This document shows positions 1-5,783 of a DNA stretch of 6,545 nucleotides, piece after piece. Below the pieces are notes generated by a model. The model saw nothing but the letters and a program-made list of their open reading frames with translations, ran no database searches and was not told where the DNA came from. Numbering within the stretch: position 1 is the first letter of the stretch; each line of letters begins with the position of its first letter. The position numbers were made by a program, and so were the translations under genes. The DNA is from JBGTLW01 sp964614575 (GTDB taxonomy: Bacteria > Planctomycetota > Phycisphaerae > Phycisphaerales > Phycisphaeraceae): positions 1-6,545 of the forward strand of contig CAZTLX010000225.1 in assembly GCA_964614575.1 (NCBI GenBank), read 5' to 3'.

Positions 1-720
1 GGGCGTGCCCGTCAGAATCACCGTGCCCGGCAGCAGCGTGGTGTCGCGGCTTAAGCGGGCGATCAGATCGGCGACGCTGAAGATCATGTCGGCCGTGCTC
101 GCGTCCTGCATCACGCGGTCGTTGAGCAGGGCGCGGAGGCGCAGCGCCTGCGGGTCGGCGATGCCGTCGGGTGAGTTGCTTTCATCACGGCCGACCTGCG
201 GGACGATCACCGGGCCCAGCGGGCAGAAGGTGTCGAACCCCTTGCCGCGGACGAACTGCCCGCCCCCGCCGTGCTGCTGCCACCAGCGTGCGGAGACGTC
301 GTTGGCGCAGGCGTAGCCGAGCACGTGGTCCAGCGCGTTGTCTTCCGTGACATCGCGTGCCGTCTTGCCGATGACGACCGCGAGCTCGGCCTCGTAATCG
401 ACCTCCGGCTCGTGGCGGGACGCGGGCAGGACGATCGGGTCGCCGGGGTGGTTGATCGAGGTGGTGGGCTTCATGAAGAGGCAGGGGTGCTCGGGCACGG
501 GGTTGCCGCGTTCCGCGGCGTGGGCGGCGTAATTGAGCCCGATGCAGAGGATATTGGGCGGATCGACCGGCGCGAGCCGATGAGCGATGGCGTGGACCTT
601 GCCGGTCGGCTCGGGCGGGCCGAGCAGGGGGGACTGGCGGAGGCGGTCGGCGGTGCCATCGCCGCGGTCCAGGCCGAATAACGTGTCGCCGCGGTCGTCG
701 ATGAAGCGGGTGATGCGCAT
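1..720 (-). CDS. Fumarylacetoacetate hydrolase (FAH) family protein, C-terminus cut by window edge
   Basis: The minus frame is open from an ATG at 718-720 to the first base, giving 240 residues; FAH-family proteins of this kind are usually about 280, so some 40 are missing. After a short N-terminal domain comes the catalytic fold: ILCIGLNYAAHAAE (57-70), then EVDYEAELAVVIGK (106-119). In this family the two Glu of YEAE (E110, E112) bind the divalent metal together with a later Asp, here D141 in ANDVSAR. RGKGFDTFCPLGP (158-170) and the final VILTGTP (234-240) are also typical. Members cleave or decarboxylate 2,4-dioxo acids (fumarylpyruvate, acylpyruvates, 2-hydroxyhepta-2,4-dienedioate); the exact substrate cannot be read from the sequence. 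A weak GGAAG lies 7 nt before the ATG, which supports this start. The gene is divergent from accD. The family is clear; the specific reaction is unknown. Confidence 0.93.
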   Translation of the reverse strand, partial: MRITRFIDDRGDTLFGLDRGDGTADRLRQSPLLGPPEPTGKVHAIAHRLAPVDPPNILCIGLNYAAHAAERGNPVPEHPCLFMKPTTSINHPGDPIVLPASRHEPEVDYEAELAVVIGKTARDVTEDNALDHVLGYACANDVSARWWQQHGGGGQFVRGKGFDTFCPLGPVIVPQVGRDESNSPDGIADPQALRLRALLNDRVMQDASTADMIFSVADLIARLSRDTTLLPGTVILTGTP

Positions 721-742
721 GGCGGTACTTCCGGGGGGTGGG

Positions 743-771
743 TTCCGGTCGGGTGTGTCGGCCGTTATAAT
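743..771 (+). promoter_or_regulatory. Probable sigma-70-type promoter of accD
   Basis: A perfect TATAAT lies at 766-771 in an otherwise GC-rich gap. Transcription would start near 778, about 18 nt before the accD ATG at 796. The best -35 at a 17-nt spacing is TTCCGG (743-748), which matches the consensus only at its first two bases, so the call rests on the -10 box and its position. On the minus strand the same A/T core reads TATAAC (769 down to 764), so it could also serve the divergent FAH-family gene, but no convincing minus-strand -35 is visible. Confidence 0.55.
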
Positions 772-795
772 CACGCAACTGACGATTCGACGCCA

Positions 796-1731
796 ATGGA
801 GCGCCGCAGCTTGGCCAAGGAACCATCCACCCCCCCCGCGCCGGAGCCGAAGACCGACGCCGCCGCGATCAGTCGCACCGAAGCCGCCAAACCCCCGCGC
901 CCGCGCGCATGGTCCGAGGTGACCGACCGCAGCGACCGGGCGGACGTGCCCGAGGGCCTGTGGATGCGGTGCCCCGGCTGCGCGGCGATGAGCTACCGCA
1001 AGACCGTCGCGGAGAACCTCTACGTCTGCGCCGACTGCGACCACCACTACCGCATCGGCGGCGAGGACCGCGTCCGGCAACTGGTGGATCCCGGCAGCTT
1101 CGAGGAGTTGTGGGCCGACCTCGCCCCGACCGACCCGCTGGGCTTCGTCGATCGCAAGCCCTACAAGCAGCGGCTCAAAGAAGAGCAGGCCAAGACCGGC
1201 CGCAAGGACGCGCTGATCGCCGGCCGCGCGTTCATCAAGGGCCGCGGCGTCGTGCTCGCGGTGATGGATAACAACTTCATCATGGCGTCGATGGGCGCGG
1301 TGGTCGGCGAGAAGGTCACACGCTGCGCCGAGCTGGCCGCGGACGAGAAGCGGCCGCTGGTCGTGATCTGTTCCTCCGGCGGGGCACGCATGATGGAGTC
1401 GGCCCTGTCCCTGGCGCAGATGGCCAAGACGTCCGCGGCATTGGCCCGGCTCGACGACGCGGGCGGCCTGTTCATCGCCGTGCTCACCGACCCGACGACC
1501 GGCGGGGTCACCGCCAGCTTCGCGATGCTCGGCGACCTGATCTTCGCCGAACCCAAAGCGCTGATCGGCTTCGCCGGGCCACGCGTGATCGCCAACACCG
1601 TCCGCCAGGAACTGCCCCCGGGCTTCCAGCGGGCCGAGTTCCTTCAGGAGCGGGGCTTCGTCGATCGCGTCGTCCACCGCCACCAGCTCCGCAGCGAGAT
1701 CAGCCGCGCCATCGACTACGCCGGCATGTGA
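796..1731 (+). CDS. accD: Acetyl-CoA carboxylase carboxyltransferase subunit beta
   Basis: AccD pairs with AccA in the cytoplasm to transfer the carboxyl group from carboxybiotin on BCCP to acetyl-CoA, forming malonyl-CoA, the committed step of fatty acid synthesis. The 311-residue product has the bacterial AccD layout. A four-cysteine zinc ribbon (CPGC at 59-62, CADC at 78-81) is followed by the crotonase-like carboxyltransferase domain, with DNNFIMASMGAVVGEK (158-173), SSGGARMMES (193-202), TDPTTGGVTASFAMLGD (231-247) and IGFAGPRVI (257-265). Residues 1-50 are a Pro/Ala/Arg-rich extension with no recognisable domain. The ATG at 796 is preferred because a TATAAT lies 25-30 nt upstream; the next in-frame ATG (codon 57) would begin right at the zinc ribbon. 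No Shine-Dalgarno site is visible. No accA is present in the window. Confidence 0.97.
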   Translation: MERRSLAKEPSTPPAPEPKTDAAAISRTEAAKPPRPRAWSEVTDRSDRADVPEGLWMRCPGCAAMSYRKTVAENLYVCADCDHHYRIGGEDRVRQLVDPGSFEELWADLAPTDPLGFVDRKPYKQRLKEEQAKTGRKDALIAGRAFIKGRGVVLAVMDNNFIMASMGAVVGEKVTRCAELAADEKRPLVVICSSGGARMMESALSLAQMAKTSAALARLDDAGGLFIAVLTDPTTGGVTASFAMLGDLIFAEPKALIGFAGPRVIANTVRQELPPGFQRAEFLQERGFVDRVVHRHQLRSEISRAIDYAGM

Positions 1732-1755
1732 GTTTTCCAGGGGATATTGACCAAG

Positions 1756-1790
1756 CCCGCCACGGCGAAGCGCAGCGGAGTTGTGGCGGG
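1756..1790 (+). repeat. Intergenic hairpin after accD, possible terminator or dispersed repeat
   Basis: CCCGCCAC (1756-1763) is perfectly complementary to GTGGCGGG (1783-1790). Two G-U pairs and one C-G pair extend the stem to about 11 bp around a 13-nt loop (GAAGCGCAGCGGA). It begins 25 nt after the accD stop. No T-run follows, so it is not a classical intrinsic terminator, but it could stall polymerase, stabilise the accD mRNA end, or be one copy of a dispersed palindromic repeat. The rest of the gap (1732-1852) shows no gene and no convincing promoter. Confidence 0.45.
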
Positions 1791-1852
1791 GTATCAACGT
1801 CTGCTCCCACCCCTTCAGTCCCCCCTCAAAACACCCGATATCCCCCTCGGAG

Positions 1853-3112
1853 ATGCATGCTCAACGCACCGCATGGCTGACGACTTTGCTGCGCGCCCCG
1901 CTCCTGATCGCGGTGGTGGGGCTGACGATCACCGCTTCACACGCCCCGCGTCAAGCCGAGGCCGAGACCCAGCGCGCCTTCGGGCTGCGCGTCTTCGCCT
2001 CCCGGCATTACCACATCCACACCGATCTGCAGCGGACCGATGTGGTGCCCATCGGCCGTCACATGGACGCGATCCACGCGCAATACAACGCGCGCTTCGC
2101 GGGCTTCCGCACCCGCGACCAGGCACCGATGCCGCTCTACCTCTTCCGCACCCGCGAGGCATACCACGCGTTTCTGGCGGCGCACGACCTGGCGTCGGAT
2201 CACTCCGGCGGGATGTTCTTTGTGACGCCGAAGGTCTCCGGCCTCGCGACCTGGGTGGAAGGCAACAGCCGCTCACGCACGCTGTCGGTGTTGCAGCACG
2301 AGGGGTTCCATCAGTTCGCGTGGCGGCACCTGGGCCCGACGCTGCCGGTCTGGGTGAACGAAGGCCTGGCGCAGTATTTCGAAGACGCGATCCTGATCGA
2401 TGGCCGGCTCACCCTCGGGCTGGCCAACGCGGGGCGGGTGCAGCGCGTGCGCGAAGCGCTGGAGACGGGTGAGGCGTTGCCGCTGAGCGAGCTGCTGGGG
2501 CTGACCGCCGCACGCTGGGGCCAGACGCTGCGCGAGGAGCCGGGAAGGTCGGAGCTGCTCTACGCGCAGGCGTGGTCGGTGGCGTACTTCCTGATCCACG
2601 CGGATGAGGGCAGATACCGCCGGGCGTTCGGCACGTACCTGGAGAAGCTCGCGCAGGAGCTGGACGCGGAGCGGGCGTTTGCCGAAGCGTTTGGGGTCCG
2701 CTCGCTGGCGGGCATGGAGCAGGCCTGGCGCAGTTTTGCCGCGATGCAGCAAGCCGACCCGGTCAGCACCGCGGCGCTGCGGCTTGAGTTCATCGGCACG
2801 GCGTTACGCTACCTGCACGAGAACGACCAGCCGACCCCCGCGACCCTGCCCGAACTGCGCGACCACCTGCGCTCGCGCGGCTTCAGCGTGACCCGCACGT
2901 CGCACGGCCTGAGCCAAACGCTCAGCGCGACCGAGGACGACCTCTTCACCTACACCCGCCCCGGCGGGAGCGCCACCGACTTCGTCATGCTCGAAGCCTC
3001 CCGCGACGACCTGCCCCCCCGCGTCACCGCCCCGGGCCTGCGCCCCGAGCCCACCCTCATCTGGTCCCGCGACGACGCCGGCAAGCTGGTGCAGGACATC
3101 GCGTACCGGTGA
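1853..3112 (+). CDS. Exported HExxH zinc metallopeptidase-like protein (DUF1570-like), with extra C-terminal domain
   Basis: The product is a 419-residue putative extracytoplasmic gluzincin of unknown substrate. Residues 1-37 look like a signal peptide: an Arg-containing start, a hydrophobic stretch around APLLIAVVGLTITA (15-28), and possible cleavage after SHA (31) or AEA (37). The catalytic region has SVLQHEGFHQFAW (145-157), with HExxH at H149-E150-H153, then PVWVNEGLAQYFED (165-178), where E170 is the expected third zinc ligand. This arrangement matches DUF1570-type peptidases, which I recall as planctomycete-enriched. Residues about 300-419 form a separate region beginning with RLEFIGTALRYLHEN, like the stalk of pseudopilin-type domains. 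The frame stays open to a TTG at 1781, but that start would put the hairpin in the coding region and hide the signal peptide, so the ATG at 1853 is chosen. GGAG directly abuts that ATG and is too close to be a normal ribosome site. Confidence 0.82.
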   Translation: MHAQRTAWLTTLLRAPLLIAVVGLTITASHAPRQAEAETQRAFGLRVFASRHYHIHTDLQRTDVVPIGRHMDAIHAQYNARFAGFRTRDQAPMPLYLFRTREAYHAFLAAHDLASDHSGGMFFVTPKVSGLATWVEGNSRSRTLSVLQHEGFHQFAWRHLGPTLPVWVNEGLAQYFEDAILIDGRLTLGLANAGRVQRVREALETGEALPLSELLGLTAARWGQTLREEPGRSELLYAQAWSVAYFLIHADEGRYRRAFGTYLEKLAQELDAERAFAEAFGVRSLAGMEQAWRSFAAMQQADPVSTAALRLEFIGTALRYLHENDQPTPATLPELRDHLRSRGFSVTRTSHGLSQTLSATEDDLFTYTRPGGSATDFVMLEASRDDLPPRVTAPGLRPEPTLIWSRDDAGKLVQDIAYR

Positions 3113-3142
3113 GGCGTGAAGGTGCGGCCGAGGCCGGGCAGA

Positions 3143-3460
3143 TCACGCGCCTTCGCTCAACCGACCTCGCACATCTTGCGAGCCATCCATGATGCGAACG
3201 ATCGCGATGCCGTCATCGCTTGGCCTGTAGATCACCATGAAGCGCTGCTTGATGGTGATGTAGCGGAACGGCCTGTCCGGAGGGGAGAGGTCTTCGCGCA
3301 GATGCCCGAGCCCCGGTTCTTCCGCGAGGTCCGCAAAGGCGCGGTGCATCGCCTCGCTGAGGGACAACGCCGGGCCCAGGCCGAAGGAATCAAAGGTGCG
3401 ATCTTCGATGGCGTTGAGGTCCGCTTGCGCAGCCGGGGTAAGAACATATTGCCGGCTCAC
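3143..3460 (-). CDS. RelE/ParE-superfamily toxin
   Basis: This 105-residue protein fits the usual length and pattern of ParE-like toxins. The N-terminus YVLTPAAQADLNAIEDRTF (5-23) is the first strand and helix, LAEEPGLGHLREDL (45-58) is the middle segment before the core sheet, and RFMVIYRPSDDGIAIVRIMDG (73-93) carries the signature beta strands. ParE members poison DNA gyrase and RelE members cut ribosome-bound mRNA; the ParD-type partner favours the ParE side, but the target is an inference. It starts with GTG (3460-3458), overlapping the antitoxin stop by four bases (GTGA), with GAGG 4 nt upstream of the start, so translation is probably coupled to the antitoxin. The stop is 30 nt from the stop of the convergent peptidase gene. 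Confidence 0.88.
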   Translation of the reverse strand: MSRQYVLTPAAQADLNAIEDRTFDSFGLGPALSLSEAMHRAFADLAEEPGLGHLREDLSPPDRPFRYITIKQRFMVIYRPSDDGIAIVRIMDGSQDVRGRLSEGA

Positions 3461-3744
3461 GACGCCTCGCGCAGTTTGGCGGCCTTGGCGAGCAGCCGCT
3501 CACGCGACTCCCGCATCACCGTCTCGCCATCCACTACCCGCCCCGCGTCCAGATCGTCGGCACCCTCCTGGATCAGCTTGCGCCAATGCTCAATCTGCGC
3601 CTGCTCCTCCTGCTCGCGGGCCTCGAGCAGTTGCAAAGCGGCTTCCACCACCTCCCGCGCGGAGGCGAATTTGCCGCGGGCGAGCTGCTCTTCGACGACG
3701 CGGGCCGACTCGCCCGAAAGCGTGATGGGGTCGGGTTGACTCAT
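3457..3744 (-). CDS. ParD-like ribbon-helix-helix antitoxin
   Basis: The 95-residue product starts with a short beta segment and two helices typical of ParD/CopG antitoxins: PITLSGESARVVEEQLARG (6-24), then FASAREVVEAALQLLEARE (26-44), with the FASAREVV turn characteristic of ParD. The N-terminal ribbon-helix-helix dimer should bind the operator; the charged tail (about 45-95, rich in Glu, Gln, Arg and Lys) should wrap the toxin. It precedes the toxin gene with a 4-nt overlap, the normal order for this family. The ATG at 3742-3744 has no Shine-Dalgarno site, and the predicted transcript starts at about 3745, so the mRNA may be essentially leaderless. Some related antitoxins are named only as CopG or addiction-module proteins, so no gene symbol is given. 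Confidence 0.87.
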   Translation of the reverse strand: MSQPDPITLSGESARVVEEQLARGKFASAREVVEAALQLLEAREQEEQAQIEHWRKLIQEGADDLDAGRVVDGETVMRESRERLLAKAAKLREAS

Positions 3745-3751
3745 GCCGTCG

Positions 3752-3779
3752 ATTATCCCACACGCCGCCGCGGCGTCAA
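3752..3779 (-). promoter_or_regulatory. Promoter of the toxin-antitoxin operon
   Basis: Read on the minus strand, TTGACG (3779 down to 3774) matches the -35 consensus at five of six bases. After a 16-nt spacer, GATAAT (3757 down to 3752) matches the -10 consensus at five of six. The expected transcript start is about 3745, one base before the antitoxin ATG. This is the best sigma-70-type promoter in the window. Confidence 0.75.
3762..3776. promoter_or_regulatory. Inverted repeat in the toxin-antitoxin promoter, probable autoregulatory operator
   Basis: ACGCCG-CCG-CGGCGT is a perfect 6-bp inverted repeat around a 3-bp centre. It overlaps the end of the -35 box and occupies most of the spacer before the -10 box. 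Ribbon-helix-helix antitoxins commonly repress their own operons by binding such palindromes, so ParD-like binding here would block RNA polymerase. Binding is inferred from position and symmetry. GC-rich palindromes are easy to find in this genome, so chance is possible. Confidence 0.6.
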
Positions 3780-3806
3780 CGAAAACGTGCCGGCCTCATG
3801 CCGACC

Positions 3807-4520
3807 TCACAGGACCAACCCCTCCAGCGACCCCAGCCCCAGCGGCTCGCGCGTGTAGAACGGCTCGGCGTACCGCGTGCCGATGCGGCTGCCCATGTAA
3901 CCGTTGAGCTCCCGCACAAACTCCACCACCCGCCGGTTCTTCTCCGGCACCACAAACTGCGACTCGTACGCCTTGATCGATCGCTCCTTGTCGTCCATCT
4001 GCCCGGTGATGTCGAGGCAGAACGACGGGTCGGCGACCCAACGCAGGTGCGTGCAGTAGTAGTAGATCAGCCACTTGGGATAGATCGGCTCCCCCGGCAG
4101 GTTCACCTTGGAGAGCTTGGCGTCGAAGCGGGCGTCTTCGACGATGCGCGTGGTCGCGACGTGGTCCGGGTGCGCATCCTCAAAGAACGGCAGGAACACG
4201 ACCTGCGCCTGATGCTCGCGGATGACCCCGGCGACCATGTGCCGCGCCTGGATCGAATGCACGACCTCACGGTTGGGCAGGCCGAGCAACCGCCGGGTGA
4301 TGGTGCCACCGGTGCCGGCGGCCTCGGCCTGCGCGCCGAGGATGCGGGTGGCCGCGGTCCATTCTTTCTCGCGCTGCGCCGGCGAGCCGTGGGGCGTGGG
4401 TTCGCCGTTGGTCATGTCCAGCAGCAGCAGGTGATGGCCTTGCGCGGCGAGGCGGGCGATGGTGCCGCCCATGCCCAGTTCCTGATCATCCGGATGCGGG
4501 CCGACGACGAGGATGTTCAT
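3807..4520 (-). CDS. PIG-L/LmbE family N-deacetylase (BshB1-like)
   Basis: The 237-residue product has the zinc-dependent deacetylase signature. MNILVVGPHPDDQELGMGG (1-19) carries zinc ligands H9 and D12 and catalytic base D11, and EDAHPDH (114-120) carries the second His pair, H117 and H120. Family enzymes remove acetyl groups from N-acetylglucosamine conjugates such as GlcNAc-malate (BshB), GlcNAc-inositol (MshB) and GlcNAc-PI. The central and C-terminal parts resemble BshB1 most: LTNGE-like MTNGEPTPHG (36-45), KLSKVNLPGEP (135-145), IKAYESQF (182-189) and RIGTRYAEPFYTREPLGLG (212-230). No signal peptide is seen, so it is probably cytosolic. The frame stays open to 4589, but those 23 extra residues would be translated repeat DNA; the ATG at 4518-4520 sits directly before the family's first beta strand. 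It lies downstream of a glycosyltransferase on the same strand. The substrate is unknown. Confidence 0.9.
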   Translation of the reverse strand: MNILVVGPHPDDQELGMGGTIARLAAQGHHLLLLDMTNGEPTPHGSPAQREKEWTAATRILGAQAEAAGTGGTITRRLLGLPNREVVHSIQARHMVAGVIREHQAQVVFLPFFEDAHPDHVATTRIVEDARFDAKLSKVNLPGEPIYPKWLIYYYCTHLRWVADPSFCLDITGQMDDKERSIKAYESQFVVPEKNRRVVEFVRELNGYMGSRIGTRYAEPFYTREPLGLGSLEGLVL

Positions 4521-4628
4521 GGTAGTTCCAGTTCGTAGTTGGTCGTTCGTAGTTGGTCGTTCGTTGTGAGCAAAGTGTAGTTGAGTCACCCGCCTTGGCT
4601 ACCAACTACAAACTCGGAACTACGAACT
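4521..4628. repeat. Intergenic inverted-repeat element between glycosyltransferase and deacetylase genes
   Basis: The left arm (4521-4543) read on the minus strand is almost identical to the right arm (4601-4623) read on the plus strand: over 23 bases they differ by one G/A change and one inserted C before GGAACTAC. A further inverted match joins 4530-4540 to 4618-4628 exactly. The element fills the whole gap: the left arm abuts the deacetylase ATG at 4520, and the right arm contains the glycosyltransferase stop (4620-4622). G+C is 50 of 100 bases in 4521-4620, well below the flanking genes. A transcript could form a long stem with a loop of about 57 nt. Confidence 0.8.
4531..4564. repeat. 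14-bp tandem repeat, 2.4 copies
   Basis: GTTCGTAGTTGGTC occurs at 4531-4544 and again without change at 4545-4558, followed by a partial third copy GTTCGT (4559-4564). An inverted, one-mismatch copy (ACCAACTACAAAC) lies at 4601-4613. The block forms part of the larger inverted-repeat element. Confidence 0.85.
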
Positions 4629-5777
4629 GCCCAACCCCCGCTCATACACCGCCACGGTCGCATCCGTCATCCGCTTGGGGCCGAACTGATAACGCGCCAG
4701 CGCCTGGCCGTGTTCCACGAGTTCGGCTCGTTCCGCGGGGTGATCGAGCATCCAGCGGATCGCCTCGGCGAGCGCGGCGGTGTCACCGGTGGGCACCAGC
4801 CGGCCGGTCTGCTTGTCGATGCACACGCTGGGGATGCCGCCGGTGTCGTACGCGACGATCCCGCAGCCGCGCAACAGCGACTGCAATAGCGTGATGCTCT
4901 GGCCCTCCTGGTACGACGGCAGGACGCTGACGTCGATCGCATCCAGCACCCCCGGCACCTTGTCGCGCGGCACCAACCCGAGCAGGCGGACACGCTCACC
5001 GAGCTGAAGCTCCGCGATGCGCGCTTCGATGAGCGGCCGATCAAACCCGTCGCCGATGAAAACGACCCGCAGCGCGGGGTGCGCTTCGATCAGCGTCGGC
5101 AGCGCGTCCAGCAGATCGAGGTGCCCTTTGTGCCGATCCAGCCGCGCGAGCAAGCCCACCGTCGGTGCGTCCTTGTCGATGCCCAGCGCCCGCTTGGCCG
5201 CGGCCCGATCGCCGGGCTTGCGATCAAAGCGCGCCAAGTCCACCGGGCTGGGGATCACCGTCAGCTTGCTGCGCGGCGCGATGCCGTAGTACTCGAACGC
5301 GTCGATCATCTGCGGCGACACCGCGATCAGGTGGTGGCACCGCTTCGCCGCCCAGCGCTCGGCGCGGATATACGCCCGCCTCACGATTGGCCGCTGCCGG
5401 TCGTGAAAGCCCAGGCCATGCACCGTATGCACGACGCACGGCACGCCCGCCGCCCACGCGGCGCTGCGCCCGACGATGCCGGCCTTGCTCGAATGGGTAT
5501 GCACAACGTCCGGCTTGAGCTGCGCAAACAGCCGCCGCAACGCGCCCCGGCAGCGCCAGTCGGTCCGCGGCTGCACCGCCCGGATCAGCGTCGGCTCTTC
5601 GATCAGCGTCGCCCCCGCCGCCCGCGCCTCGGCCAGCAGCGAACCCTCCGGGCCGTCGGTCGGGCCGTGGATCAGTGTCACCTCGTGCCCGTCGCGCACC
5701 AGCGCATCGCAGGTCATGACGACGACCTCCTGCGCCCCGCCGAGGATCATGCGCGTGATGCACTGGACGATCTTCAT
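4620..5777 (-). CDS. Glycosyltransferase family 4 (GT-B fold) protein
   Basis: This 385-residue retaining glycosyltransferase should transfer a sugar from a nucleotide-sugar donor to a lipid, polysaccharide or small-molecule acceptor on the cytoplasmic side. The N-terminal acceptor domain starts MKIVQCITRMILGGAQEVV (1-19), with the glycine loop GGAQE, and has VVHTHSSKAGIVGR (91-104) and HTVHGLGFH (117-125). The C-terminal donor domain has VGLLARLDRHKGHLDLL (207-223), with the donor-phosphate Arg/Lys pair R212 and K217, then VVFIGDG (238-244) and LPSYQEGQSITLLQ (286-299). The usual second Glu of EX7E is Gln (E291...Q299). The ATG at 5775-5777 is 6 nt after the truA stop, so the two are probably cotranscribed; no Shine-Dalgarno site is visible. 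The last residues, GSS and the TAG stop, come from the repeat arm. Acceptor and sugar cannot be named; envelope polysaccharide or glycolipid synthesis is likely. Confidence 0.92.
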   Translation of the reverse strand: MKIVQCITRMILGGAQEVVVMTCDALVRDGHEVTLIHGPTDGPEGSLLAEARAAGATLIEEPTLIRAVQPRTDWRCRGALRRLFAQLKPDVVHTHSSKAGIVGRSAAWAAGVPCVVHTVHGLGFHDRQRPIVRRAYIRAERWAAKRCHHLIAVSPQMIDAFEYYGIAPRSKLTVIPSPVDLARFDRKPGDRAAAKRALGIDKDAPTVGLLARLDRHKGHLDLLDALPTLIEAHPALRVVFIGDGFDRPLIEARIAELQLGERVRLLGLVPRDKVPGVLDAIDVSVLPSYQEGQSITLLQSLLRGCGIVAYDTGGIPSVCIDKQTGRLVPTGDTAALAEAIRWMLDHPAERAELVEHGQALARYQFGPKRMTDATVAVYERGLGSS

Positions 5778-5783
5778 GGGCCG

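Noticed and set aside
185..826. Long minus-strand open frame overlapping the FAH-family gene and the accD start
   Set aside because: It is Arg/Pro-rich with no family features, and the FAH-family motifs lie in a different frame of the same strand.
1781..1852. In-frame N-terminal extension of the peptidase gene from a TTG at 1781
   Set aside because: It begins in the right arm of a hairpin, has no ribosome site, and would bury a good signal peptide that starts at 1853.
3125..3136. CGGCC-GA-GGCCG palindrome between the convergent peptidase and toxin genes
   Set aside because: The stem is at most 5 bp with a 2-nt loop and no T-run follows on either strand, so it is not a credible terminator.
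3166..3182. CTCGCA-CATCT-TGCGAG hairpin
   Set aside because: It lies inside the toxin coding sequence and short GC stems like this are expected by chance here.
3116..3739. Long plus-strand open frame opposite the toxin-antitoxin genes
   Set aside because: It is a GC-driven shadow; the minus-strand frames have clear ParD/ParE patterns, an overlapping stop/start and a promoter.
3798..4538. Long plus-strand open frame opposite the deacetylase
   Set aside because: The catalytic motifs are all on the minus strand; the plus frame has no recognisable domain.
4521..4589. In-frame N-terminal extension of the deacetylase
   Set aside because: The 23 residues are the translation of the tandem and inverted repeat; the family's first beta strand begins at the ATG at 4520.
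4531..4628. Possible CRISPR fragment
   Set aside because: The 14-bp units are directly adjacent with no spacers, and no cas gene is present.
3807..5777. Naming the pair bshA and bshB1 outright
   Set aside because: The deacetylase is BshB1-like, but the glycosyltransferase does not show the N-terminal sequence I associate with BshA and no bshC is in the window.
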